Shown: positions 43,708 through 52,525 of the stretch, in pieces
How positions within the stretch are numbered: the stretch's first letter is position 1
Layout of the letters: every line of letters starts with the position of its first letter
Source: Chitinophaga tropicalis
GTDB taxonomy: Bacteria; Bacteroidota; Bacteroidia; Chitinophagales; Chitinophagaceae
NCBI RefSeq assembly: GCF_009758205.1
Contig: NZ_WRXN01000008.1
Coordinates: 248,001-312,000, forward strand
DNA length: 64,000 bases
Direction of reading: 5' to 3'
Translations under genes and position numbers: made by a program
Notes under the pieces: model-generated
The model's input: only the letters and a program-made list of their open reading frames with translations
Told to the model about the DNA's origin: nothing
Databases searched by the model: none

Positions 43708-45180
43708 TTATGGTTGTTCTGTATAACCGGGATTCTGATGCCCTATCAAGGCCTTGTTATAGAGGAACTCTTCATACGGAATTGGCATCAGGGACTTGTA
43801 AGATTCCCAGGTGCTACCCTTTTCCTGCGAAATTTCTCCCATTATTTTGTTCACCCTGTTTGTACGGATCAGGTCAAGCCATCGCTGACCCCATTCTGCA
43901 AAAAGTTCTATCCGCCGCTCCTGCTCTATAGCAGCAATAAGTTCTTCCCTGGTAGAGCCTGCCTTACCGGGAAGACCAGCCCTGTGCCGAATTACATTAA
44001 TATCATTTTCTGCACTGTTTATACCTGAAAGTTTATTCTGATGAACACGGGCCTCGGCACGTATCAGATATTGTTCTGCCAGGCGGAATACTATGGTATG
44101 CTCCTTCTGTGCTCCCATTCCCCAGCCTTCTTTATATTTATAAGCTACAATGGAATTGTCTGGTCTGAGACTGGTCCAGGCAATCTTTCTGATATCGTTT
44201 TCTTCAAATGCCTGCACCAAAACCGGATTCAGATAAAAAAAAGGATCTCCGTCAAAAGGGTTAATAAACCATCTGCCATCAGGTGTATTATTCCCATCCT
44301 GGTCTAATGGATTTGATTGTAATTGCCATATTGCCTCCCTGCTATCTTTCAGGAATACGAGGTCAGGATCATTCAGCAGTTCAATATCAGGGTTATTGAT
44401 TACTTTATCAGCTTCTTCTTCAGCCATTTCCCATTTCCCCATGAAAAGGTAGACTCTTGCAAGCAAAGCCGTAGCTACAACTTTATTAGGCCTTACCCTC
44501 TCATTAACAGTGTTCTCCAGATTCTTATCCAGGTAATTTGCTGTCAGGTTTTCCTGTGCATATAAAAGATCCTTCACGATCTGTTCATAAACAAGCGCTT
44601 TGGAAGACCTCGAAATATTACTGTTAACCCTGAAATCTGTTGACAAAACTAAAGGAACATCCCCATAAAAGTTGACGAGGTAGAAATAGATCCACGCTCT
44701 TGTAAATTTTGCTTCAGCACTAAGTATCTGTTTGGCAGAGCCTGGCAAACTTCCTGATTTTTCCAATCCTTCTAAAATTGAATTGACCTGAAAAATGTAG
44801 TCCCTGTAAGCTGTGATCCACAAAACGCTTGCCCAGCTACCACTTCCTTTTAATTCATTCAGGTATTCGGGGTAAGCCTGGGGGACCTTAGGAGTTATTT
44901 CATCAGACAAAAACCCTGCACGTACCGAAATACCCAACTCTCCGGTAAAACATCCATCTGCACCGCCAATTCTGCCATATACACCTGTCATTGCTGCTAT
45001 TGCCGTACTTTTATTACCAAAGACTGTCTCTGAAGTATTTTTATCTATAGGTAGCTCCGTCTCCACCATTTTTTTACATGAGCACAGGATTGAAATTAAA
45101 GCAACATAAATAACATATGTGATACTCAGGTTCTTTACTCCTGAAAAACACTTGCTCTGATATGTAATAAATAACATCAT
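43708..45180 (-). CDS. RagB/SusD family outer-membrane nutrient-binding lipoprotein
   Basis: A 490-residue SusD homologue. The N-terminus carries a lipoprotein signal (ALISILCSCKKMVETELPIDKNTSETVF). It has SusD landmarks: KSTAIAAMTGVYGRIGG, AKFTRAWIYFYLVNFYGDVPLVLSTDF, RLAEQYLIRAEARVHQN and ERRIELFAEWGQRWLDLIRTNRVNKIM. It lies 35 bp after the SusC stop. It is clearly different from the SusD at 5191, with a shorter length and a distinct partner. Expected role: lid of the neighbouring SusC transporter. An ATG one codon in (45177) is an alternative start. Confidence 0.93.
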   Translation of the reverse strand: MMLFITYQSKCFSGVKNLSITYVIYVALISILCSCKKMVETELPIDKNTSETVFGNKSTAIAAMTGVYGRIGGADGCFTGELGISVRAGFLSDEITPKVPQAYPEYLNELKGSGSWASVLWITAYRDYIFQVNSILEGLEKSGSLPGSAKQILSAEAKFTRAWIYFYLVNFYGDVPLVLSTDFRVNSNISRSSKALVYEQIVKDLLYAQENLTANYLDKNLENTVNERVRPNKVVATALLARVYLFMGKWEMAEEEADKVINNPDIELLNDPDLVFLKDSREAIWQLQSNPLDQDGNNTPDGRWFINPFDGDPFFYLNPVLVQAFEENDIRKIAWTSLRPDNSIVAYKYKEGWGMGAQKEHTIVFRLAEQYLIRAEARVHQNKLSGINSAENDINVIRHRAGLPGKAGSTREELIAAIEQERRIELFAEWGQRWLDLIRTNRVNKIMGEISQEKGSTWESYKSLMPIPYEEFLYNKALIGHQNPGYTEQP

Positions 45181-45215
45181 AAAATCAATTTATAATAATT
45201 GCTTTTGATAATCTT

Positions 45216-48200
45216 TTAAAGCTCCAGTTGAATACCACCTGTAATACTGCGCAACATTGGTAAAACACTTCCGTTTTGCACTTCCGGATCAAGCCCCTTA
45301 TATTTTGTTATTGTAAGCAGATTTTGGCCTATCATATAAACTCTGATGTTCTGTAGTTGGCCGTTTCTCTTCCGGGAAAATGGAATATCATAAGAAACGG
45401 AGAGATTCCTGAGCCTTATGAAAGATGCGTCGACCCAGGCCAGATCACTTTCGCGAGCCTTATTTAACATCGACCTTAACGTTTCAGTAGTAAGCCCGGA
45501 AGTCAATCGCTGAATAGTACTCACATCTCCCGGCTTTCTCCAATGATTTAACAGTTCAACAGGAAGATTCCCAAATTCTACCCCGGCGGTTGAGTTAAAT
45601 GATCCAACATTAAATCCTGAGAATGCAGGATCATATAAATAATTACGCCCCATCTGTCGTGTGAATTGTATAAAGAAAGACAGTGAAAATCTCTTCCAGG
45701 ATATATTATTGGAAAGTCCCAGGGTTAAAGGACGGGTATCTATTTTCTTTGCAAAAATGTAAGAGTTATTGCTACTTGTGCTGACATTTCCAACAAGGTC
45801 ACTGAATTGATATAGACCGTTAGCAACATTAACGCCTTTCGATTCATATACCGTTGCAAAACCTGTAAATGGCTGTCCTACTCTTATAAACGGATTGGCA
45901 AAATAACCATTGTATCCCCCTGCAGGCATAGATAATAACTTGTTAGCCTGCAGTCCCAGGTTAGCAGAGGTAGACCAGGAAAGATCTTCACTATTAATAT
46001 TTCTTGAAGTCAATATAAAATCCCAGCCCATATTCTGTATCCTGGCGTCCTGATTCATTATTATCTCTGTTGTACCAGCAGTAGCAGGCAAGCGATAAGT
46101 TCCCAGCTGATCATCTGCTCTGGTACGCCAATAAGCGGCGGAGATCAATAATCTGTCCTTAAAGAACCCGGTCTCCAGTGCAAGCTCCAGCTTACGCAGC
46201 TCCTCCCAATGATAATCAGGATTTACAGCGCCGCCGGATTTGATAAGGCTCAGGTTCTGATAAGTTATATTATTTATCCCCTCATATAATTCCAGGTACT
46301 GGTAATCTCCGATCCCATCATTTCCAGATGTACCATAACTGAACCTTAATTTACCAAAACTCATTACAGGTAAAACACGTTTTATATTATCTTCCTCTGT
46401 AAAGATCCACGCTCCTCCTGTTGACCAGAAATTCCCAAATGTATGGCCGGGTCCAAAACGGCTGCTACCATCACGCCGACCTGTAAGGTTCAGCAAGTAT
46501 TTGCCCTCCCAATTGTAACTTATTCTTCCAAATACAGCTGCATACTTGTATTGAGAACTACCGTTCACCGAATTACGGGTTGCTGCATCTCCCATACTTT
46601 TCAACAACGCATCGCTTGTGTATCCGTAACCGGCTATAGTCTCGGAGAACGAACTTTGTCTTTGCAGGGAAAATCCGGTGATAACATTCAACCGGCCTTT
46701 ACTGATCTTTTTATCATAAGATAGTTGCGGATCGAATGTAAGAGAACGGACCAATAGGTTTGTCTGCAATGCGCTTCCCGTAGCACTTGAATTTGCCGGA
46801 TCATAAGAAACAATAGGAAACAAATTCTGGTTCCTGGTGCGAATCTCTGAATAACCTATAGCTGCTTTAATGATCAGTCCCTTTATCACTTCGTATCCTA
46901 TATCGGCACTGCCCCTGACACTATTATTATCTGATCGGGAAGTCCTTAGCAACTGGGAATACGGATTATTCCAGGTAGCTGCCCTATTACTGGCAGATGG
47001 ATTGGGCTCCCAGTTTAAAGCACCTTCTTCTGTATAAAGGGTTGGCGCATTCGGAGCTAATCTGACTGCAAGACGGGTAAAGTCCGTTACTGGTGCCAAG
47101 GCATTGTTAAAGATGAAAGTCCCTCCTATAAACGTTTTGAATTTATTGTCTGCGGAACTTGTATTGATACTCATAGTAGCACCTCCGGATTCATATTTAT
47201 TCTTCCCGGGATACACGTATTTCTGGGTACTATAATTCCCGCTGATCAGATACTGAATACCAGGAGTTCCCCCCGTTACTGATATATTCGCATTGTAAGA
47301 GGGAGCGCTCCTGCCAAGGAATTTTTCCTGCCAGTCAGTATACCTGGCTGTATCCCAAACTGTCAGGTCAAAATTTGAAAAATTCTTTATCGCTGCAGAC
47401 CTATCCGGAATTGCAAGTCCATCATTTGTATATGCTTCCCTTCTCATCTGCAGGTACTGTCTTGTATCCAGCAGATCTATCTTTTTAACAACCTGACTCA
47501 CACCAGTTGACACTGCCATATTAATTCTGGTAGCGCCTTCCTTTCCTCTTTTTGTTGTAATCAGGATAACTCCGTTTCCTCCTCTTGAACCATAAATAGA
47601 AGTGGCATCTGCATCTGATAAAACATCTATTTGTTCAATATCATTAACGTTGATAAAGCTTAATGCCGAGAGCCGGTCCCCGATAGTACCAAAAGAGCCA
47701 AGGTTCCCGGCACTAAGATTATTCTGATAAGGTACCCCGTCCACAATTATCAATGGTTCAGATCTTAAAGACGCTCTGCTCAAACTATTCTGACCTCTTA
47801 ACTGTACATTCACTGCTCCATTAGGCAATCCAGATGTTGGTGTTATCACCAGGTTAGGCGCTCTGCCCTGTAAAGCTATCAGTGGATTTGTTACCGGTTG
47901 CCTCGCTATATCCTCTCCTTTTATTGTTACTACACTACCTGTATTAAGACGTTTAGTTGTTTTATAATATCCTTTTACTACCGTTACATCCAGCTCATCC
48001 ACTCGTTCCTGTAACACTATATTTCCCAACATTGTCCGCCCTTTCACACCAATCTCCTGTTTTAAAAAAGAGATGTTGGTAATTGTCAGATAAGCATTCT
48101 CCGGAACATCAACAATCGTGAATATACCTTCTGCATTACTCAAGGCTCCCTTTTTAGAACCATTTAGCATGACCGTTGCTCCCGGGACCGGCTCTCCCTT

Positions 48201-48572
48201 CTCATTAATGATCTTACCCGTCACGGTAAGCATGGTATCTCTTACCACGGGTGTAACAAATTCCCGTTTTATGATCACCGTCTTCTCCTTATATACCCAT
48301 GTATATCCTTTCTTCCCTACCAGGAAAGTCAGGACCTCATCCAGCAAGGCATCATCGAAACTGGCCGAAACGCGTTCATTCTGGTTCAATTCTTCATTAG
48401 AATACATGAACCATAATCCTGTTTGTTTACGGAGCTGATTGAATATTTCATTTAATGTAGCATTCTGTACATGAAGAGACACTTTTGGAGCTGTAGCCTG
48501 AGCATAAGCTCCCATATAAAAGTGAAGGAGAAACAGGCAGACTATAAACCTGAAAAAACTGGAATTACTCAT
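45216..48572 (-). CDS. SusC/RagA family TonB-dependent transporter with STN signalling domain
   Basis: An 1118-residue transporter. The signal peptide ends at about residue 24 (YMGAYAQA). A secretin/TonB N-terminal (STN) domain (about 30-110, VSLHVQNATLNEIFNQLRKQTGLWFMYSNEEL) is followed by a carboxypeptidase-regulatory-like domain (about 117-200, VTGKIINEKGEPVPGATVMLNG), a plug (RQPVTNPLIALQGRAPNLVITPTSG, DVLSDADATSIYGSRGGNGVILI) and the barrel. STN domains contact FecR-type anti-sigma factors, and the ECF sigma/FecR pair is divergent and adjacent. Regulation by surface signalling when substrate binds is therefore expected. Confidence 0.94.
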   Translation of the reverse strand: MSNSSFFRFIVCLFLLHFYMGAYAQATAPKVSLHVQNATLNEIFNQLRKQTGLWFMYSNEELNQNERVSASFDDALLDEVLTFLVGKKGYTWVYKEKTVIIKREFVTPVVRDTMLTVTGKIINEKGEPVPGATVMLNGSKKGALSNAEGIFTIVDVPENAYLTITNISFLKQEIGVKGRTMLGNIVLQERVDELDVTVVKGYYKTTKRLNTGSVVTIKGEDIARQPVTNPLIALQGRAPNLVITPTSGLPNGAVNVQLRGQNSLSRASLRSEPLIIVDGVPYQNNLSAGNLGSFGTIGDRLSALSFINVNDIEQIDVLSDADATSIYGSRGGNGVILITTKRGKEGATRINMAVSTGVSQVVKKIDLLDTRQYLQMRREAYTNDGLAIPDRSAAIKNFSNFDLTVWDTARYTDWQEKFLGRSAPSYNANISVTGGTPGIQYLISGNYSTQKYVYPGKNKYESGGATMSINTSSADNKFKTFIGGTFIFNNALAPVTDFTRLAVRLAPNAPTLYTEEGALNWEPNPSASNRAATWNNPYSQLLRTSRSDNNSVRGSADIGYEVIKGLIIKAAIGYSEIRTRNQNLFPIVSYDPANSSATGSALQTNLLVRSLTFDPQLSYDKKISKGRLNVITGFSLQRQSSFSETIAGYGYTSDALLKSMGDAATRNSVNGSSQYKYAAVFGRISYNWEGKYLLNLTGRRDGSSRFGPGHTFGNFWSTGGAWIFTEEDNIKRVLPVMSFGKLRFSYGTSGNDGIGDYQYLELYEGINNITYQNLSLIKSGGAVNPDYHWEELRKLELALETGFFKDRLLISAAYWRTRADDQLGTYRLPATAGTTEIIMNQDARIQNMGWDFILTSRNINSEDLSWSTSANLGLQANKLLSMPAGGYNGYFANPFIRVGQPFTGFATVYESKGVNVANGLYQFSDLVGNVSTSSNNSYIFAKKIDTRPLTLGLSNNISWKRFSLSFFIQFTRQMGRNYLYDPAFSGFNVGSFNSTAGVEFGNLPVELLNHWRKPGDVSTIQRLTSGLTTETLRSMLNKARESDLAWVDASFIRLRNLSVSYDIPFSRKRNGQLQNIRVYMIGQNLLTITKYKGLDPEVQNGSVLPMLRSITGGIQLEL

Positions 48573-48741
48573 ACTAAAGATTTCTAGGTTGATGATGTAA
48601 GCGCAGTTAGTTGTAACAGAACCTGTAAAAATGTATCAAACATTTTTTCTTTCTCCTGTTAACATCACATTAACTCATTTTGTATTTGCATTATTTATTT
48701 TAGGGTCGCTAAAAGGGGGTAGTAACTCCATCTCACTAACT

Positions 48742-49278
48742 ATGAATTATGTTGACAAAGAACTATTGTCCAGGCTCAGACTGGATGATGAATCTGCATT
48801 TGCAGAAATATACAGGCGCTACCAACCCCTGTTGCATCTGGAAGCATATTTTAAGTTAAATCAACACGAAGAAGCGCAGGACCTGGTACAGGAAGTATTT
48901 ACCTCTCTCTGGCTACGCAGACGGGATATTGATATTTCATTATCTTTAAAAGCCTATCTGCTTCGTTCTATCCATTATCAATATTCCAATATTGTACGCA
49001 GCCGGACTTCCTTCCGGAAATGTATAGCAGAGCATGGCACCTGTACCTACACAGCGTCCGTTCATCCACAGTTAGAATTAAAAGACCTCAGAACACGTTT
49101 ATATAAAGGTATAGAGCACATCTCCGCCAGCACATGCAGGCTTATTGTAAAAAAAGTATTGCTGGACCAGTGGAGCTACAAAGAGATACAACATGAATTT
49201 AATGTAACACCCGCTAATGCAAGGAACCAGGTCAGCCGGGGACTGAAAGAACTACGGTCCTTATTTTCTGCAAAATAA
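48742..49278 (+). CDS. ECF-type RNA polymerase sigma-70 factor
   Basis: A 178-residue ECF sigma from the ATG at 48742 (MNYVDKELLSRLRLDDESAFAEIYRRYQP). A longer in-frame start at 48631 adds an unlike hydrophobic segment. Region 2 is EAQDLVQEVFTSLWLRR. Region 4 is the HTH LLDQWSYKEIQHEFNVTPANARNQVSRGLKELR. This is the usual partner of FecR/SusC systems in Bacteroidota. It is divergent from susC and 48 bp ahead of fecR. It probably drives susC and its own operon. Confidence 0.92.
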   Translation: MNYVDKELLSRLRLDDESAFAEIYRRYQPLLHLEAYFKLNQHEEAQDLVQEVFTSLWLRRRDIDISLSLKAYLLRSIHYQYSNIVRSRTSFRKCIAEHGTCTYTASVHPQLELKDLRTRLYKGIEHISASTCRLIVKKVLLDQWSYKEIQHEFNVTPANARNQVSRGLKELRSLFSAK

Positions 49279-49326
49279 ACGCTATGAGTTTACGGGAAGT
49301 ACTACTACAATTATATTCGCACGTTT

Positions 49327-50424
49327 ATGGATTACCCTAAGATTGACCTGGAACGTATAGATTTCCTGATTACGGAAGAAATTGCAGCAGTGATTTCAGA
49401 AGATGATCTGGCCTACCTGCACTGGGCTATTTCAGTCAATGAAACAGCCTACAGAATGCGGGAGGAAAAGCGGGCAAAACTATGTAAACCAGAAGTAATG
49501 GCTGAAGTTCAGAATAACTACAACCCCGAACAGATACTACAGAACATCCCTAAACCACACAATCGGGCATTAATACCGGAAATTGCCGCTGTACTGCTTA
49601 TTGGGATAATTCTGCTTTATAAAAAGCCTCAACAGACAATCCCCTTACCTGTAAGCGGTAATACAGTCCGGCTTATCCTTCCCGGCGGAAAAGAAATAGA
49701 TCTCTCAAACACAAAAGGTACTTTAAAAACCGGTTCTGTTATCCTGCAAACCAATCAAAAAACGCTCACCTATTCAGATGCCAATACCTTAGACAACAGA
49801 CAAGCCACCCTTACCGTTCCACCGGGTAAAGACTACAGGGTCACGCTTGACGATGGCACAGAAGTATCACTCAACGCAACTTCCCGTTTGACCTTCCCTC
49901 TTCATTTTAACGGGAAGACCCGTAAAATTTCGATAAACGGAGAAGCATTTCTAAAGATAGCTGCGCATGCCAATCAACCATTCATTGTACAATTGCCTGG
50001 TAGCACAGTATATGTATTAGGCACTACGTTTAATATTAACAGTTATGACACTGCCCATATAAAGGTATCCCTCTTACAGGGAAAAGTAAGCCTGCAGCAT
50101 GTGCAGGACAGTATAGTATTACAGCCGGGACAGGAAGCGCTGATCACAGAGAACAGTATTACTGCCCGATCTTTTGACCAGGATTATACCCTAAGCTGGC
50201 TCAACGGCATTTATGCGTTTAACAACAGCTCTCTCAATGAGATACTGCAGGTGCTTCCCCGCTGGTTTGATATTACACTTAAAATAGAAAACCCGGACCT
50301 CTCGAAAAAAAGATTTACAGGCATAATAGACCGCAATCAGCCGCTAAAAAACTCGCTGGAAGCACTGAGAATGACAAGCCATTTCAATTATGCCATTGAA
50401 GGCGATGTTGTACGTATCTGGTAA
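49327..50424 (+). CDS. FecR family anti-sigma factor
   Basis: A 365-residue inner-membrane regulator. The N-terminal cytoplasmic part (about 1-80) binds sigma. One transmembrane helix (about 82-98, LIPEIAAVLLIGIILLY) is followed by the FecR domain (about 165-280, PPGKDYRVTLDDGTEVSLNATSRLTFP and GEAFLKIAAHANQPFIVQ) and a C-terminal DUF4974 (about 292-365, NSSLNEILQVLPRWFDITLKI). It receives the signal from the STN domain of the SusC encoded on the other side of the sigma gene. Its TAA directly abuts the stop of the convergent Omp85-like gene with no base between. Confidence 0.93.
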   Translation: MDYPKIDLERIDFLITEEIAAVISEDDLAYLHWAISVNETAYRMREEKRAKLCKPEVMAEVQNNYNPEQILQNIPKPHNRALIPEIAAVLLIGIILLYKKPQQTIPLPVSGNTVRLILPGGKEIDLSNTKGTLKTGSVILQTNQKTLTYSDANTLDNRQATLTVPPGKDYRVTLDDGTEVSLNATSRLTFPLHFNGKTRKISINGEAFLKIAAHANQPFIVQLPGSTVYVLGTTFNINSYDTAHIKVSLLQGKVSLQHVQDSIVLQPGQEALITENSITARSFDQDYTLSWLNGIYAFNNSSLNEILQVLPRWFDITLKIENPDLSKKRFTGIIDRNQPLKNSLEALRMTSHFNYAIEGDVVRIW

Positions 50425-51657
50425 TCAAAACGCCTCTCCCAGATTCAAACTAAACCGGCTCCCATACTTACTCACTCCATAATCAAACGCCAGGTTAGTA
50501 CCTGATTTTTTATTGAACTTGATCCTCAACCCCGCTCCCACTGCCGGATGAGGCCGTGTAAACCTGTATTCATCGGGTTGAGTTACAGTATTCATATTTG
50601 CAAATACGGTGAATCCTAATAATCCGTTTCTTGTAATATCCCTGCGATATTCGGCTTCCAGGTCTATCAATCCTCTTCCTCTGAAACGGTTCTGTGTTAT
50701 TCCTCTGCCGCTCCGGTTAGCAGGATCCCAGCCAATACTGGGAAGATCCAGGTAAGGGGTTTTAGAGCTTAATGATGTCCAGTAATATCCCCATAGGGCA
50801 AGTACATTCTGCGTATTCCCATCACCAAAACGAATATATCTTCTGTAATCTAAGTAAAGGGATTCCCAGTTCTCGTAGCTGCCCAGGAATTTCCGGTTTA
50901 CCCTGAACACAGCATTAAAATAATGCCCGGATTGAGGGTTAATAGAATTCTGGCGACTATCTTTCAGCAGGTTCAGGGAAATACCGGAAGATACAGAGTG
51001 AGTGCCCTGTTCCGTACCGTATTTGTAGCGGACAAACTCCGGCAGGTCCAGCGAATCGTTGCCGGGCACCCTGATGGCAGAATACCAGTCCAGGTGATAA
51101 CCAATACCAGCGAGCAAACCAGGTTTTACTTTACGATAAACTGTTTCGTAGAACCTGAAATAGTTATTGTTCAGCAACTGACGCTCCTCCTGAGGTACAC
51201 CATTACCCAGCCCCCAGGTATATTGCGGATTGATGGCAAAACGCATATCTCCCGCCATATTATACCTGTTACCTTCCAGCCATACGTTCGATTTAAAAGA
51301 GAACGAAAAACGGCCGCTAAATGAAAAAGAAGGGGAAAAGGTGATGTTAGACAGATTGGTAGTTCTCCTGGGCCCCAGGTAAAAGGCGGCATTAGTGGAA
51401 GTGATCAGTGCAGTACCACCACCTGGAACATTTGTGGGAACAGGCACAAGGGAATAATATATCCGTCTTTTCCCCTTTTTGGGGAGCCTGTCGGACTTAA
51501 TATGTACCACATTCTTCAATAAGTCTATCAGGTCTTTCCTGGGTACAGTGTCTTCATCTGCTCCATAATCATATTTCTGACGCAGAGAATCCGTCTTTTT
51601 CTGTGCAAATACACATACAGGGGTTATAATCAACAGTATCAACAGGTATTTCTTCAT
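50425..51657 (-). CDS. BamA/TamA family (Omp85-like) outer-membrane protein
   Basis: A 410-residue exported barrel protein (signal peptide ending VCVFAQ). It has the Bac_surface_Ag-type beta-barrel with PGGGTALITSTNAAFYLGPRRTTNLSNITFSPSFSF, the motif NRFRGRGLIDLEAEYRRDI (the typical strand carrying the lid-loop RGR sequence) and the terminal SRFSLNLGEAF ending in Phe. It has no POTRA domains of normal size, so it resembles the single-barrel Omp85 relatives found near patatin or phosphatase genes, with a different partner here. Its function is unknown. Its stop codon directly abuts that of fecR. Confidence 0.85.
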   Translation of the reverse strand: MKKYLLILLIITPVCVFAQKKTDSLRQKYDYGADEDTVPRKDLIDLLKNVVHIKSDRLPKKGKRRIYYSLVPVPTNVPGGGTALITSTNAAFYLGPRRTTNLSNITFSPSFSFSGRFSFSFKSNVWLEGNRYNMAGDMRFAINPQYTWGLGNGVPQEERQLLNNNYFRFYETVYRKVKPGLLAGIGYHLDWYSAIRVPGNDSLDLPEFVRYKYGTEQGTHSVSSGISLNLLKDSRQNSINPQSGHYFNAVFRVNRKFLGSYENWESLYLDYRRYIRFGDGNTQNVLALWGYYWTSLSSKTPYLDLPSIGWDPANRSGRGITQNRFRGRGLIDLEAEYRRDITRNGLLGFTVFANMNTVTQPDEYRFTRPHPAVGAGLRIKFNKKSGTNLAFDYGVSKYGSRFSLNLGEAF

Positions 51658-51734
51658 CAGAATACTCGGGTTTTAACAGCAGAAGCTGCAACGTACCCTG
51701 ATGATTACCAAAATATTGTGCCAGTTACTTGTAA

Positions 51735-52337
51735 TTACTGTGCCTGAACCAACATAAAGCCATCTGCTGACGGCCGGAGCACATATTTTATTGTTTTCCG
51801 GCTGGCAGCAGCAGAGCTGTTATCTGTCGAAAAACTACGCACCAGGTATTTTTCATCAATATAAATTGAATCGTGCCCTCTGTATTCACCGGCCTGCTGA
51901 GATGTCAGTTCCGGAAAATTGATGGGTTTCCCGGTTTTCCCATCAAAAGCATATGCATATACTTTACTGTAACCAGAGCTATCTGCTGTTCCGCGTGTAA
52001 AGCAATATACTTCAGGTCTGCCATCCTGATTCAGATCGGCAGTGGAAGCGTAGTAAATATTCCCTTCCAGCGGAGTGTTCACTTCGCTGAGATCACTCGC
52101 GCTGTCACGCCCGGTGATGGTTAGCTGCCGTAATGCTCCCTGTCCCCTGGAATTGACTGAAAAAGAATATTGCTTATAGGTCAGCTGCTGATTGTAATCT
52201 TCACTCTTATCTGTCTTATCTGTTGCCGGGGCAGCAGCAGTACTATCTCCGTTAACCTCTGTCCGCTGGCCATTATTACAACTCAGCGACGGCAGCAATA
52301 GTGCTCCTGACATCACGATAAATAATAACGTTCTCAT
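51735..52337 (-). CDS. PliI family (I-type) lysozyme inhibitor-like lipoprotein
   Basis: A 200-residue lipoprotein from the ATG at 52335-52337 (MRTLLFIVMSG, lipobox LPSLSC). After a Thr/Ala/Asp-rich linker, residues about 60-200 match PliI inhibitors: YKQYSFSVNSRGQGALRQLTI, EGNIYYASTADLNQDGRPEVYCFT, SSGYSKVYAYAFDG (the Ser-Gly-x-x-Tyr loop that enters the lysozyme site in this family) and YRGHDSIYIDEKYLVRSF. Known PliI proteins block invertebrate lysozymes in the periplasm. The role in this organism is inferred. An in-frame ATG at 52373 is less likely because it does not give a better signal peptide. Confidence 0.78.
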   Translation of the reverse strand: MRTLLFIVMSGALLLPSLSCNNGQRTEVNGDSTAAAPATDKTDKSEDYNQQLTYKQYSFSVNSRGQGALRQLTITGRDSASDLSEVNTPLEGNIYYASTADLNQDGRPEVYCFTRGTADSSGYSKVYAYAFDGKTGKPINFPELTSQQAGEYRGHDSIYIDEKYLVRSFSTDNSSAAASRKTIKYVLRPSADGFMLVQAQ

Positions 52338-52384
52338 CGTATCAGATTTTAAGTGTACTGTATAACGGGGCAAAATATGTTCCT

Positions 52385-52428
52385 AAAAAAATGCGCCGGC
52401 CTGCAGACTCACAAACTGCAGCCGGCGC
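52385..52428 (-). terminator. Intrinsic terminator of nhaA
   Basis: The arms 52393-52406 and 52416-52428 pair (GCGCCGG, one bulged C, CTGCAG). On the minus strand the stem is followed by T7. It lies about 100 bp after the nhaA stop. Confidence 0.85.
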
Positions 52429-52525
52429 TTGATCCAGCCTTAACAATTATTTATTTTACATAACAAAAGTAGCGGGCTTTATAAATCTGATAAATGATCT
52501 TGTTCAACAAATAAACTGATCTTCA

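Noticed and set aside
48631..48741. A longer N-terminus for the ECF sigma factor
   Set aside because: The added hydrophobic residues are not part of sigma region 2, and 48742 gives the normal length.
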